NCBI RefSeq assembly: GCF_002850745.1
Contig: NZ_KZ559466.1
Span: forward strand, 224,512 to 288,511
DNA: 64,000 bases
From: Nonomuraea indica
Lineage (GTDB): Bacteria; Actinomycetota; Actinomycetes; Streptosporangiales; Streptosporangiaceae
Direction: 5' to 3'
Both the position numbers and the translations under genes were made by a program. Position 1 is the stretch's first letter; each line of letters opens with the position of its first letter. Below are positions 49,495 to 58,598 of the stretch, piece by piece. The notes beneath the pieces are model-generated. The model worked only from the letters and a program-made list of their open reading frames with translations. It did not search any database and was not told the origin of the DNA.

Positions 49495-50334
49495 CTATCC
49501 CTCTGCTCCGTGGTCGGGGCGCGTCGCCGGGTGGGCGCCGGCCGTCACCAGCGCCTCGACCGCCTTGCGCGGGTCCTTGCCGGTGACCAGGCTCTCACCC
49601 ACCAGCACGGCGTCGGCGCCGGACCTGGCGTAGGCGAGCAGGTCGTGCGGCCCGCGGACCCCCGACTCCGCGATCTTGATGACATTGTCCGGGATCTTAG
49701 GCGCGATCTTCGCGAAGACGTCGCGGTCGACCTCGAGTGTCTTCAGGTTACGCGCGTTGACCCCGATGACGCGGGCACCGGCCGCGACGGCGCGGTCGAG
49801 CTCCTCCTCGGTGTGCACCTCGACCAGCGGGGTGAGCCCGATCGACTCGGCCCGCTCGATCAGCGACACCAGCGCCTCCTGCTCCAGGCAGACGACCATG
49901 AGCAGCGCCAGGTCGGCGCCGTGGGCCCGCGCCTCCCACAGCTGGTAGGAGGTGAGGATGAAGTCCTTGCGCAGGATCGGGATGTCGACCCGCGCGCGGA
50001 CCGCGGCCAGGTCGTCGAGGCTGCCGCCGAACTTGCGCCGCTCGGTCAGCACGCTGATGACGTGCGCGCCGCCCTCCTCGTAGTCGGCGGCCAGCGCGGC
50101 GGGATCGGCGATCGCGGCGAGCGCACCCTTGGACGGGCTGGAGCGCTTGACCTCGGCGATCACCGACACCCGGTCGCCGCCGAGCGCGCCGAGCGCGTCT
50201 CGGGGGTCGGGAGCCCGCTCGGCCCGCCGCTTGAGCTCGTCGAGCGAGACGGCCTGCTGGCGTGCGGCGAGGTCGGCGCGCACCCCGTCGAGGATGTCGT
50301 CGAGGACACTCGGCCCTTCGGTACGCTCACTCAC
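49495..50334 (-). CDS. trpC: Indole-3-glycerol phosphate synthase
   Basis: TrpC closes the indole ring from carboxyphenylamino-deoxyribulose phosphate. The 279-residue TIM barrel contains [35 protein letters not shown] and IKIAESGV, the family motifs. GTG 50334 is preceded by GGAGGG at good distance. It is a single-function enzyme; the preceding isomerisation is expected from PriA in this window. No leader with Trp codons is seen in 50335-50452. Confidence 0.95.
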   Translation of the reverse strand: MSERTEGPSVLDDILDGVRADLAARQQAVSLDELKRRAERAPDPRDALGALGGDRVSVIAEVKRSSPSKGALAAIADPAALAADYEEGGAHVISVLTERRKFGGSLDDLAAVRARVDIPILRKDFILTSYQLWEARAHGADLALLMVVCLEQEALVSLIERAESIGLTPLVEVHTEEELDRAVAAGARVIGVNARNLKTLEVDRDVFAKIAPKIPDNVIKIAESGVRGPHDLLAYARSGADAVLVGESLVTGKDPRKAVEALVTAGAHPATRPDHGAEG

Positions 50335-50452
50335 GCGCTTGGGATCCCTCCGGTCGGCAGTTGGGGATGGCTGAGAGTTCGCGTCGCGTCCGCTCCCGGC
50401 CTGTCCTGCGATGGTATCGGCCCCACCGGCCCAGCCCGGCCACAGCCCCCGG

Positions 50453-50902
50453 CTAGGGCGCCAGGAACGCCCCGAACGGAAGGTTGCGCACGACCCAGTA
50501 GACCATCACGACGCCGATGAGAGCCCACAGCCAGGCGGGATGCGCCAGGGTGGTCCTGCGCGGCCGGCCCTGCCAGGCGCGGACCAGCCAGCGGCCCCAC
50601 CAGAAGACGAGGAACGGGACCGTGGCCACGGCCAGCGGGTTGAGGCCGAGCGCGGCCACCGGGTCGAGATGCGCCAGCGCGTGGATCGTGCGCAGCGTCC
50701 CGCAGCCGGGGCAGTAGAGGGGCAGGCCGAAGATCTCACCCGTGGCCCACAGGAAGGGGCACGTCGGGTAGTGGCCTGGCTCGTTCGGGTCGACGAGGCC
50801 GACGAACGCCACCACGGCGCCGGCGGCCGCCGCGACGCCGAGCGGCGCCAGCACCGACCGCGATCGTCCGGTGCCGCGCCGCTCGAGGTTCGCGATGCCC
50901 AT
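50453..50902 (-). CDS. DUF2752 membrane protein
   Basis: A 149-residue membrane protein with about three helices and the DUF2752 motif [10 protein letters not shown] preceded by HYPTCPF. The cysteines are conserved in the family, whose function is unknown. ATG 50902 is preferred because sequence before it is unlike protein. It is 14 bp downstream of a CD225-like gene and often neighbours such genes in actinomycete trp regions, as here. Confidence 0.85.
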   Translation of the reverse strand: MGIANLERRGTGRSRSVLAPLGVAAAAGAVVAFVGLVDPNEPGHYPTCPFLWATGEIFGLPLYCPGCGTLRTIHALAHLDPVAALGLNPLAVATVPFLVFWWGRWLVRAWQGRPRRTTLAHPAWLWALIGVVMVYWVVRNLPFGAFLAP

Positions 50903-50916
50903 CAGGCATAGTCCCG

Positions 50917-51423
50917 TCAGTAGCTCGGCGTGTTCGCCGCGATGACCACGAACAGCAGGATGTAGCCGATGATGACCAGGCCCCACCAGATGGCGCCGGC
51001 GATCAGCGAGCGCTTCCACCAGGTCTTGGCCTCCTCGGAGGCCTCCGCCGCACCCTGGTAGTCGCCCATCTGCCACTTCGAGTTGACCTGCGACGACTTC
51101 ACGATCGACACGATGCCGAGGGGAAGGCAGCAGAACAGCGTGGTCAGGATGGCGGCGACCAGGTGGTTGTCCGGCGGGGGCTGCTGGCCGTAGCCGCCGG
51201 GCTGGCCGTAACCGCCACCGGGGGGCTGGCCGTAACCGCCGCCGCTCGGCGGCTGCTGACCATAGCCGCCGCCGCTCGGGGGCTGCTGGCCGTAACCGCC
51301 GCCACTCGGGGGCTGCTGGCCGTAGCCGCCGCCGTAACCACCGCCGCTCGGCGGCTGCTGCCCGTAGCCGCCGCCCGGAGGCTGGGCGCCGTAGCCGCCG
51401 TCGCCCTGGTTTCCGTAGCTCAT
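50917..51423 (-). CDS. CD225/dispanin-like membrane protein with [10 protein letters not shown] repeats
   Basis: A 168-residue protein. Residues 1-85 consist of about seven imperfect copies of [10 protein letters not shown], a disordered prion-like composition. Two membrane segments follow (VAAILTTLFCCLPLGIVSIVKSSQVN, with the CD225-like CC...GIVSIVKS...VN pattern, and SLIAGAIWWGLVIIGYILLFVVIAA). The role in bacteria is unknown. It sits in the trp region beside a second protein with similar repeats, so the two may act together. Confidence 0.85.
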   Translation of the reverse strand: MSYGNQGDGGYGAQPPGGGYGQQPPSGGGYGGGYGQQPPSGGGYGQQPPSGGGYGQQPPSGGGYGQPPGGGYGQPGGYGQQPPPDNHLVAAILTTLFCCLPLGIVSIVKSSQVNSKWQMGDYQGAAEASEEAKTWWKRSLIAGAIWWGLVIIGYILLFVVIAANTPSY

Positions 51424-51566
51424 GCTCGTTGACTCCTCATGCGTTCATTGTCTGCCGAGTTGCGCGCGGCAGCCTAGCGACAAACCATGAGCGACATGGA
51501 TCAACGCCCTATTTAGGGACATTTCGTGATCGGACTGCAACGGTGTGCACGGTTCGTGACAGCGCG

Positions 51567-52220
51567 TCAGTAGCTCGAGGTCGTCGCGGCGGCGGTGAGG
51601 CCGAACAGGGCGAGCCACATCCCACCGAAGATCACCCAGAGTATCAGCCACAGGACGATCGTGATGTAGGAGGTCACCAGGCCGCCCATCGCCATGCCGT
51701 GGCCCTCCTCCCCCGTCTTCTTGATCCGGTTGAGCGCGATGTGGCCCACGATGGCGCCGGGGATGCTGGTGAAACCGCAGAAGATCAGCCCCACGATGCC
51801 GAGGATCAGCGACGTCACGGCCATGCCGTTGGTCGTTCTCGCGGGTTGCGGCTGTCCGTATCCGGCGTATCCCTGCTGCCCGTATCCCGGCTGCCCGTAC
51901 GCCTGGCCGTAGTCGGGGTTCGGCTGGCTGTACCCGCCGGACCCGTATCCCTGCTGTCCGTAGCCACCACCGCTGGGGGGCTGCTGACCGTAACCGCCCT
52001 GTCCGTAGCCACCGCCACTGGCCGGCTGCTGACCGTAGCCACCCTGACCGTAACCGCCGCCGCTGCCCGGCTGCTGACCGTAGCCACCCTGACCGTAGCC
52101 ACCGCCGCTGCCCGGCTGCTGACCGTAGCCACCGCCGCCGCTCGGCGGTTGCTGACCGTAACCGCCGCCGGGCGGCTGTGCGCCGTAGCCCCCGCTGCCG
52201 CCCTGGTCCCCGTACGTCAT
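51567..52220 (-). CDS. DUF4190 membrane protein with GYGQQP repeats
   Basis: A 217-residue protein. Residues 1-125 are Gly/Tyr/Gln/Pro-rich repeats like those of the neighbouring CD225-like protein. The C-terminal DUF4190 part has two membrane helices ([44 protein letters not shown] and [20 protein letters not shown]). Functions of the family are unknown. It is separated by 143 bp from the CD225-like gene and may have its own promoter there. Confidence 0.85.
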   Translation of the reverse strand: MTYGDQGGSGGYGAQPPGGGYGQQPPSGGGGYGQQPGSGGGYGQGGYGQQPGSGGGYGQGGYGQQPASGGGYGQGGYGQQPPSGGGYGQQGYGSGGYSQPNPDYGQAYGQPGYGQQGYAGYGQPQPARTTNGMAVTSLILGIVGLIFCGFTSIPGAIVGHIALNRIKKTGEEGHGMAMGGLVTSYITIVLWLILWVIFGGMWLALFGLTAAATTSSY

Positions 52221-52330
52221 GCCTTCGGCTCCTCCGTGTCGTGGCGAGTGACGTGGCCAGCTTATTGATCTGACGCCCGGCCGGTCCGGGTTCGTGGCAG
52301 ACCGTCGGCCATTCGTGACCTCGCCGCCGC

Positions 52331-52993
52331 TCAGGAGGTGGGGTCGTCTCCCCGGTCAAGGGCGTCCCACAGGGCGCGGTCGTCCGCCGCGGGCGCGCGC
52401 CGCCGCGCGGGGTCGCGCTCGTAGCGGTCGCCCATGCCCGCCCACCGGCCGCCGCGCACCACCGCGACCAGCCCGCCGGCCGTCATGATCGCCGCGCCGA
52501 GCCCGGACGACGCGGGCCACAGCGTCACGACGTCCCACTGCAGGGCGTCCGTGGCCTGCAGCACGTTGTGCTCGCCCAGCCAGTCGAGCGCCGCGTCGCC
52601 GCCGGCCGCCAGCCAGGTGGCGATTCCCGCCACGAGACCGCACAGCGCCACCAGCGCGCCGATCAGCCGCCGGGCGACGCCCTTGGCCGCCAGCGCCGCC
52701 ACCACGCCAGCCAGCCCGGCGAGCGCCACCGGGACGAGGGCGGGGCCGAGGTCTCCCCCGGTGGGAACGGCGAGCGTGCCGGAGCCGCCGTGGCCTCCCG
52801 TCGCGCGCACGCCGGTCACCCAGGGGCGGGTCGTCGCGAACAGGACGAGCGCGCACCCCAGCGCGGTGGCCAGCACCCACGCGCCCAGCTCGCGCCCGGA
52901 CCGCCGCCGTTCGCCGGCGCCCCCGCCGTTCGCCGCCTCCCCGGGAACGGCCGCGCCCGGCCCGGGCACGGCGGGACGTTCGGGCGAGCTCAT
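52331..52993 (-). CDS. Trp-operon-associated membrane protein (TIGR02234 type)
   Basis: A 220-residue protein with about four helices and an acidic/Arg-rich tail. The sequences [19 protein letters not shown] and GLVAGIATW fit the membrane protein found in actinobacterial trp operons, next to trpE in most genomes. The molecular role is not established. ATG 52993 overlaps the stop of a 17-codon frame (ATGA), itself a copy of this gene's own 5' end. Confidence 0.85.
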   Translation of the reverse strand: MSSPERPAVPGPGAAVPGEAANGGGAGERRRSGRELGAWVLATALGCALVLFATTRPWVTGVRATGGHGGSGTLAVPTGGDLGPALVPVALAGLAGVVAALAAKGVARRLIGALVALCGLVAGIATWLAAGGDAALDWLGEHNVLQATDALQWDVVTLWPASSGLGAAIMTAGGLVAVVRGGRWAGMGDRYERDPARRRAPAADDRALWDALDRGDDPTS

Positions 52994-53093
52994 GAGGCCG
53001 CCGCGGGACAGGCGGGCGCGGCCGGACGTCCGGGCGAGCTCATGAGGCGGCCGCGGGGATGACGGGCACGGCGGGACGTTCGGGCGTGGTCAT
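52990..53093 (-). repeat. 50-bp tandem repeat with two coupled 17-codon frames
   Basis: Three start codons stand exactly 50 bp apart (53093, 53043, 52993). The first two open 17-codon frames, [17 protein letters not shown] and [17 protein letters not shown], which both end in TGA overlapping the next ATG as ATGA; the third opens the Trp-operon membrane protein ([10 protein letters not shown]...). The first ATG in turn overlaps the hisI stop. The unit is thus a triplicated gene start. The frames may be translated by termination-reinitiation. Confidence 0.85.
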
Positions 53094-53440
53094 GGCGCCG
53101 CCCCCACCTCCAGTGGGTCGGCGTCGAAGCAGGTGCGGTCACCGGTGTGGCAGGCGGCGCCCACCTGGTCGACCTTGAGCAGCACCGTGTCGCCGTCACA
53201 GTCGAGCGCGACGGCCCGGACATGCTGCACGTGACCGGACGTGTCGCCCTTGACCCAGTATTCGCCGCGGCTGCGCGACCAGTAGGTCGCCCGGCCGGTG
53301 GTGAGGGTGCGGTGCAGGGCCTCGTCGTCCATCCAGGCGAGCATGAGGACCTCGCCCGTGTCGTGCTGCTGGACGATCGCGGGCACCAGCCCGTCGCCGT
53401 TGCGCTTCAGCCGCGAGGCGATCTTGGAATCCAGGGGCAT
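53090..53440 (-). CDS. hisI: Phosphoribosyl-AMP cyclohydrolase
   Basis: HisI opens the adenine ring of phosphoribosyl-AMP in histidine synthesis. The 116-residue product shows the core [40 protein letters not shown] and the zinc/magnesium ligands in [13 protein letters not shown] and [13 protein letters not shown] 53440 begins the family sequence; the in-frame 53476 is less likely. The pyrophosphohydrolase domain (hisE) is not fused. The stop overlaps the first of the coupled mini-frames. Confidence 0.95.
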   Translation of the reverse strand: MPLDSKIASRLKRNGDGLVPAIVQQHDTGEVLMLAWMDDEALHRTLTTGRATYWSRSRGEYWVKGDTSGHVQHVRAVALDCDGDTVLLKVDQVGAACHTGDRTCFDADPLEVGAAP

Positions 53441-53491
53441 GCCGCCATTCAACCAGCCTCGCCGGCCGCCCTTCACATCGGACGCCGCCGG

Positions 53492-55279
53492 TCAGGAGCG
53501 GGCCGCCGACACCCAGGACGCGTGCAGGTCGGCGTAGACGCCCGGCTGCCGCACCAGCTCCGCGTGCGGCCCGCGCTGGACGAGCCGGCCGCCGTCGAAC
53601 ACCAGCACCTCGTCGGCGTTCTCGGCGGTGGACAGCCGGTGCGCGATCGAGACGGCGGTGCGCCCCCGGGTGACCCCCTCCAGGGCCCGCGCCAGACGGA
53701 CCTCGGTGGCCGGGTCGACGGCGGAGGTCGCCTCGTCGAGCAGCAGCAGGTCGGGGTCGGCCAGGTAGGCGCGGGCCAGCGCGACGAGCTGCCGCTCCCC
53801 CGCCGACAGCGACTCCCCGCGCTGCCCCACCGGCGTGTCGAGGCCTGCGGGCAGTCCGTCCACCCAGTCGGCCAGGCCCAGCTCGGTCATCGCGAGGGTG
53901 ATCTCCTCGCGGGTGGCGGCCGGCCGGCCGTACCGGATGTTCTCCTCCAGCGTGCCGTCGAACAGGAAGCCGTCCTGCGGCACCATGACGATGCGCTCGC
54001 GCAGCGACGAGAAGCGCACGCGGCGCAGGTCGTGCCCGTCGACGGTGACCCGGCCGGAGGCGGGGTCCATGAGCCGGGTGAGCAGCTTGGCGAACGTCGT
54101 CTTGCCGGACCCCGTCTCGCCCACGATCGCGACCCGCGAGCGCGGCGGGATCTCCAGGGACACCTCGCGCAGCACGGGCTCGCCGCCCGGATAGGCGAAG
54201 TGGACGTCCTCGAACGCCACGGAGATCGGGCCGCGCGGCAGCTCCACGCCGTCGGCTCCGGGGTCGGCGACGTCGGGCGGGGTGTCGAGGACGCCGAGGA
54301 TGCGCCGCCAGCCGGCGACGGCGTTCTGGGCCTCGTTCAGCACCTCGGTGGCTGTCTGCAGCGGAGCGACGAACAGCGTCACGAGGAAGAGGAACGCCAC
54401 CAGCCTGCCCTCGCTGATGTCGCCCGACAGGCCGAGCCGCACGCCCAGCAGCACGATGCCGGAGATGGCCACGGCGGCCACGATCTCGGTGAGCGGGAAG
54501 ACGAACCCGACGATGGTCTGCGCCTTGACCTGGGCCGCCTTGTTGGCGTCCACGGCCGCGTCGATGCGCTCGGCGGTGCGCCGCTCGGCGGCGTACGCCC
54601 GGATGACGGTCGCGCCCACGACCGACTCGCTGACGGCCGACAGCATGTCGCCGGTGCGTTCGCGCACCCGCGTGTAGGCCCGCGAGAGCCAGCGCTGGAA
54701 GCGCGGCAGCGCGATCATCAGCGGCACGAAGCAGGCCCACACGAGCAGGGTGAGCTGCCAGGAGTAGACGAGCATGAGGACGCTGGCCACGAACAGCTGG
54801 CCGACCGCCACGATGATCATCAGCCCGCCCCACTGCATGAACGTGCTGATCTGGTCGACGTCGTTGGTGACGCGCGAGACCAGGGCGCCGCGCCGCTCGG
54901 TGTTCTGGGTGAGCACCGACAGGTCGTGGACGTGACGGAAGCCCCTGACGCGCAGCGAGGCGAGGGAGGACTCGGTCGCCTTGTACAGGCGGACGTTCAT
55001 GACGTAACCGGCGATGGCGGTCAGCACCACCGCCGCCGCGCACAGCAGGACGGCCGTGGTGATGGAGGAGAGGTCGGGGGTGCCGCCCCGCAGGCCGTCG
55101 TCGATGGTCTGCTGCACGGCGATCGGCACGATGATCTTGCCGGTGGTGGCGATGACGGCCAGCGCGAGGGTGCCGGCGAGCCCCTTGCGGAACTCCGGCG
55201 TGAGCGACAGGCCGTGCCGGACGGTGGCCAGGGCCGACCGCTCGGCGTTGCGGCCGATGCCGCCCGTGGTGACGCTCAC
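53492..55279 (-). CDS. ABC exporter, permease-ATPase half (catalytically intact site)
   Basis: The 595-residue half-transporter has six membrane helices (to about 320) and an ATPase domain with Walker A VGETGSGKTTFAKLL, a variant signature LSAGERQLVALARAY and Walker B LLLLDEATSAVD with the catalytic Glu. It overlaps the preceding half by 4 bp (GTGA), so the two make a heterodimer. Its intact Walker B pairs with the normal LSGGQ of its partner. The exported compound is unknown. Confidence 0.93.
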   Translation of the reverse strand: MSVTTGGIGRNAERSALATVRHGLSLTPEFRKGLAGTLALAVIATTGKIIVPIAVQQTIDDGLRGGTPDLSSITTAVLLCAAAVVLTAIAGYVMNVRLYKATESSLASLRVRGFRHVHDLSVLTQNTERRGALVSRVTNDVDQISTFMQWGGLMIIVAVGQLFVASVLMLVYSWQLTLLVWACFVPLMIALPRFQRWLSRAYTRVRERTGDMLSAVSESVVGATVIRAYAAERRTAERIDAAVDANKAAQVKAQTIVGFVFPLTEIVAAVAISGIVLLGVRLGLSGDISEGRLVAFLFLVTLFVAPLQTATEVLNEAQNAVAGWRRILGVLDTPPDVADPGADGVELPRGPISVAFEDVHFAYPGGEPVLREVSLEIPPRSRVAIVGETGSGKTTFAKLLTRLMDPASGRVTVDGHDLRRVRFSSLRERIVMVPQDGFLFDGTLEENIRYGRPAATREEITLAMTELGLADWVDGLPAGLDTPVGQRGESLSAGERQLVALARAYLADPDLLLLDEATSAVDPATEVRLARALEGVTRGRTAVSIAHRLSTAENADEVLVFDGGRLVQRGPHAELVRQPGVYADLHASWVSAARS

Positions 55280-57093
55280 GCGCTGATCCCTTCTTCCTCT
55301 TCGGCCTCGGCGGCGATGGCGGCCCGTTCGGCCTCCTCGCGCTCGTAGGCGGTGACCAGGTTGCGGTAGCCGGGGCAGCGCTCCAGCAGCTCCGCGTGCG
55401 TGCCGCGGTCCTCGACCCGGCCGCGTTCGAGGTAGACGACCTCGTCGGCGAGTGCGATCGTGGCCAGCCGGTAGGCGACGACCACCACGGTCGACGCCTG
55501 CGCCGCGTCACGCAGGCCGTGCAGGATGCGCGCCTCGACCTGCGGGTCCACGCTGGAGGTGGCGTCGTCGAGGACGAGCAGCCGGGGCCGGCGCACGACC
55601 GCGCGGGCCAGCGCGAGGCGCTGGCGCTGCCCGCCGGACAGGGTGGCGCCGCGCTCGCCGACACGGGTGGCGAGCCCGTCGGGGAGCCGGGCGACGAACC
55701 CGTCGGCCTGGGCGAGCCGCAGCGCGGCCCACACGTCCTCGTCGCCGGTCTCCAGGCCGAGCGCGACGTTGCCGCGCACGGTGTCGTCGAACAGGAACGT
55801 CTGCTGCGGCACCAGCGCGACCGACTCGGCCACGCCGCCGTACGGCAGCTCGCGCAGGTCCACGCCGTCGAGCAGGACCCGCCCGGAGCCGGGGTCGACG
55901 AGCCGGGCCAGGAGCTGGACGAGCGTGGACTTGCCGGAGCCGGTCGGCCCGACCAGGGCGACCGTGCGGCCCGGCGGCACGTCGAAGCGCACCTTGTGCA
56001 GCACGTCGCCGGAGCCGTAGGAGTAGGAGACGTCCTCCACGTCCAGGCGGGCGGGCGTGGAGGTGGCGGGTACGGGGGTCCGGCCGTACTCCATGGAGCC
56101 CTCCGCCTCCAGCACGGCGCTCACCCGCTCCCAGCCGACGACGCTGCGCGGCAGCTCGGCGAGCACCCAGCCGAGCGCCCGGATGGGGAAGGCGAGCAGC
56201 GTGAACAGGTAGGCGACCTGCACCAGCTCGCCGGCGTCGATGGCGCCGGCGGCCAGGCGCAGCGAGCCGACGCCCAGCACGGCGAGCACGCCGAGGGTGG
56301 GCAGCGCCTCCAGCATCGGATCGAACAGCCCGCGCACCCGGCCCACGGCGATGTTGGCGTCGCGCAGCTCGTGGGCGCGGCGCCGGAACCGCTCGGTCTC
56401 CAGCGACTCACGGCCGAGCGTCTTGACGACGAGGGCGCCGTCGAAGCTCTCGTGCGCGATCTCGCTGACCTCGGCGCGCAGTTGCTGGGCCCGGGTGGCG
56501 AGCGGGCTGAGCCGGCGCTGGTAGACCAGGTTGAGCACGGCGACGGCCGGGAAGATCAGGAAGCCGACCAGGGCCAGCACGGGGTCGGTGAGCACCATCG
56601 CTACGGCCGCCGTCACCAGCATGACGATCACGCCGACGGCCATCGGCAGGGGCGCGATCGGCGCCCAGGCGGCCTCGGCGTCGGAGCTGGCGTTCGAGAG
56701 CAGCTGTCCGGTCGGGTGGCGGTGGTGCCAGGCGAGCGGGAGCCGGAGGTACTGCTTGGAGACGTCGCGGCGCGAACGGGCCTGCATGCGGTACTGCATG
56801 ACGCCGGCCAGGATGCGCCGCCCGGCCACGCCGACGGCCCGCAGCAGCGCGGTGCCCACGATGAGCAGCACGCCCGTCCAGAGCGCGCCGGAGCCGACCC
56901 CGCCCTGGTCGAAGGCGGGCAGCACGATGTTCTCGGTGGCCCAGCCGAGCGCCCACGCCGAGGCGACGGTCATGCCGCCGTAGACCGCGCTGGCCAGCAC
57001 GGCCGACGCGAACACCGCCTTCTCCGCGCGAATGGCGACTCCGAGAACCCGGAGCCCCTGACGCATGACGGCCGAGGTGACCTTGCTCGCCAC
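55276..57093 (-). CDS. ABC exporter, permease-ATPase half (degenerate Walker B)
   Basis: The partner half-transporter (605-612 residues) has a six-helix domain and an ATPase with Walker A VGPTGSGKSTLVQLL and signature LSGGQRQRLALARAV, but Walker B ends LLVLDDATSSVD, Asp in place of the catalytic Glu. Heterodimeric exporters such as BmrCD have the same asymmetry. GTG 57093 has GGAAGGA in front; GTG 57114 is in frame but without a good site. It is divergent from the TIGR03085 gene. Confidence 0.92.
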   Translation of the reverse strand: MASKVTSAVMRQGLRVLGVAIRAEKAVFASAVLASAVYGGMTVASAWALGWATENIVLPAFDQGGVGSGALWTGVLLIVGTALLRAVGVAGRRILAGVMQYRMQARSRRDVSKQYLRLPLAWHHRHPTGQLLSNASSDAEAAWAPIAPLPMAVGVIVMLVTAAVAMVLTDPVLALVGFLIFPAVAVLNLVYQRRLSPLATRAQQLRAEVSEIAHESFDGALVVKTLGRESLETERFRRRAHELRDANIAVGRVRGLFDPMLEALPTLGVLAVLGVGSLRLAAGAIDAGELVQVAYLFTLLAFPIRALGWVLAELPRSVVGWERVSAVLEAEGSMEYGRTPVPATSTPARLDVEDVSYSYGSGDVLHKVRFDVPPGRTVALVGPTGSGKSTLVQLLARLVDPGSGRVLLDGVDLRELPYGGVAESVALVPQQTFLFDDTVRGNVALGLETGDEDVWAALRLAQADGFVARLPDGLATRVGERGATLSGGQRQRLALARAVVRRPRLLVLDDATSSVDPQVEARILHGLRDAAQASTVVVVAYRLATIALADEVVYLERGRVEDRGTHAELLERCPGYRNLVTAYEREEAERAAIAAEAEEEEGISA

Positions 57094-57184
57094 TCGCTGG
57101 ATGTCCTTCCTCACGCGGATGAAATGCCCCTATGAGCCAATCACTCCCGATCAACACGTTATTCCCCTGGGTAGGGTGGTGACC

Positions 57185-57814
57185 GTGACTCATGCTCGTG
57201 GCGAACGGTCCGCCCTCTGCGATCTGTTCGACCGGCTCGGCCCGGACGCCCCGACCCTGTGCGAGGGGTGGACGACCTACGACCTGGCCGCCCACCTGGT
57301 GCTGCGCGAGCGCCGTCCCGACGCGCTGCCGGGCATCGCGCTCAAGCCGCTGGCCGGGCACACGGCGTCGGTCCAGGAGCGGCTCAAGGCCCGGCACCCG
57401 TACCCGGAGCTGGTCGGCCTCGTGCGCAGGCCCGGCGGGGTGTACGGGATGCTGCCGTTCCTGGACGAGGCGGTCAACACGCTGGAGCTGTTCGTGCACC
57501 ACGAGGACGTGCGCCGGGCGCAGCCCTCGTGGGAGCCGCGCGCGCTGCCCGACAGCCTCGAACGGCTCTTCTGGAAGCGGGTGTCGGCCGGGGGGCGGCT
57601 GATGCTGCGACGCTCGCCGGTGGGCGTGGTGCTGCACCGGCTCGGCGGCGGCGTGGCGCTCGGCGGGCCGCAGATCGGGCCGAAGGTGGAGGTCACCGGC
57701 TCGGCGGGCGAGCTGCTGCTGTTCTGCTTCGGGCGGCAGGCGCACGCGGCGGTGGAACTGCGGGGCGACCCGGACGCGATCGCGCGCCTCAGGGACGCCA
57801 AGCTCGGCCTCTGA
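57185..57814 (+). CDS. TIGR03085-type maleylpyruvate isomerase-like protein
   Basis: A 209-residue protein of the DinB-like/mycothiol-dependent group. THARGERSALCDLFDRLGPDAPTLCEGWTTYDLAAHLVLRERRPDA carries the metal-binding His in the DLAAHL motif, and ELFVHHEDVRRAQP holds two further likely ligands. The family is found in mycothiol-producing actinobacteria; its reaction is not known. GTG 57185 lies 8 bp after AGGGTGG. It diverges from the ABC exporter. Confidence 0.87.
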   Translation: MTHARGERSALCDLFDRLGPDAPTLCEGWTTYDLAAHLVLRERRPDALPGIALKPLAGHTASVQERLKARHPYPELVGLVRRPGGVYGMLPFLDEAVNTLELFVHHEDVRRAQPSWEPRALPDSLERLFWKRVSAGGRLMLRRSPVGVVLHRLGGGVALGGPQIGPKVEVTGSAGELLLFCFGRQAHAAVELRGDPDAIARLRDAKLGL

Positions 57815-57850
57815 CGACTCCCCCGAGCCCCCCGTGACCGGGCCGCCCCG

Positions 57851-58513
57851 TCAGTGACCGGCCTGCCCCGTCCCAGGCGGGCCGCTCGGGGAGGGCCCGT
57901 GCAGGCGCTGCGCGACGTGCGCCTGGGCGAGCCTGCGCAGCGAGGTGATGATCGTGTCGCCGAGCTGCGTGCCGAGCACCACGATCTCCAGCGCCCGCTC
58001 CCGGTCGAGCAGCTCGCCGACCACCCGCAGATCCGCCTCGGCGACCCGCTCGGCCGCCACGGCGTAGTCGTCGAGGACGTCCAGCATGTCCTCACGGCCG
58101 AGCTCGGACAGGCTCCGCACCAGCCCGATGAGGGTGTGGCGCGACGGGTGGCGGTCCAGGTCGTGCCAGCCGTGGCGCGCCAGCAGATCGTCGACGATCT
58201 CCTCCGCCCGGTCCTTCGGCCCCGCCGGCGGTTCATGCTGGGCGGTCACCGTGAGCTGGGCGGCGCCCAGCAGGTCGCCGCCGCGGACGTCGGAGTCGTC
58301 CAGGTGCCGCACCAGGTCGCGGATGACGGCGATGCTCAGACCTCCGTACTCGACGAGCGCACGGACGAGCTTGAGCCTGCGGACGTGCGCCCGGCTGTAT
58401 TCGGCCTGGTTGCGGCCCAGGGCGCGGCCCGGCGGCAGCAGTCCCTCACGCAGGTAGTACTTGATCGTCGGAACAGGGACACCTGTCTCCGCCGTAAGGT
58501 CCGCCATTCGCAC
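57851..58513 (-). CDS. MerR-family transcriptional regulator
   Basis: A 220-residue regulator with the N-terminal MerR HTH (MADLTAETGVPVPTIKYYLREGLLPPGRALGRNQAEYSRAHVRRLKLVRAL) and a long C-terminal effector part without a metal-type Cys pair. GTG 58513 follows AGGAGGAG; ATG 58507 is also possible. It is divergent from a membrane-protein pair and shares with it a 45-bp AT-rich promoter region with an inverted repeat. It is a good candidate regulator of that pair. Confidence 0.9.
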   Translation of the reverse strand: MRMADLTAETGVPVPTIKYYLREGLLPPGRALGRNQAEYSRAHVRRLKLVRALVEYGGLSIAVIRDLVRHLDDSDVRGGDLLGAAQLTVTAQHEPPAGPKDRAEEIVDDLLARHGWHDLDRHPSRHTLIGLVRSLSELGREDMLDVLDDYAVAAERVAEADLRVVGELLDRERALEIVVLGTQLGDTIITSLRRLAQAHVAQRLHGPSPSGPPGTGQAGH

Positions 58514-58557
58514 GTCTGCGACTCCTCCTCTTGTGGTCAGTGGAGAGTTTAGCTATA

Positions 58558-58579
58558 GATAGTGAGAAGTAGCACTATC
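58558..58579. promoter_or_regulatory. Candidate MerR operator in the divergent promoter
   Basis: GATAGTG and CACTATC, perfect 7-bp arms separated by 8 bp, lie in an AT-rich stretch midway between merR and the membrane gene; related words ATCTATAGC and TTATCTAA flank it. MerR proteins bind such dyads within stretched promoter spacers. The assignment to this regulator is inferred. Confidence 0.6.
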
Positions 58580-58598
58580 CATTATCTAAGGAGGCACC

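Noticed and set aside
50335-50452. A Trp attenuator leader before trpC
   Set aside because: No short frame with tandem Trp codons and no terminator/antiterminator pair could be drawn.
51170-52200. Regular repeats suggesting a CRISPR array
   Set aside because: They are in frame and encode GYGQQP-type protein repeats, without unique spacers or cas genes.
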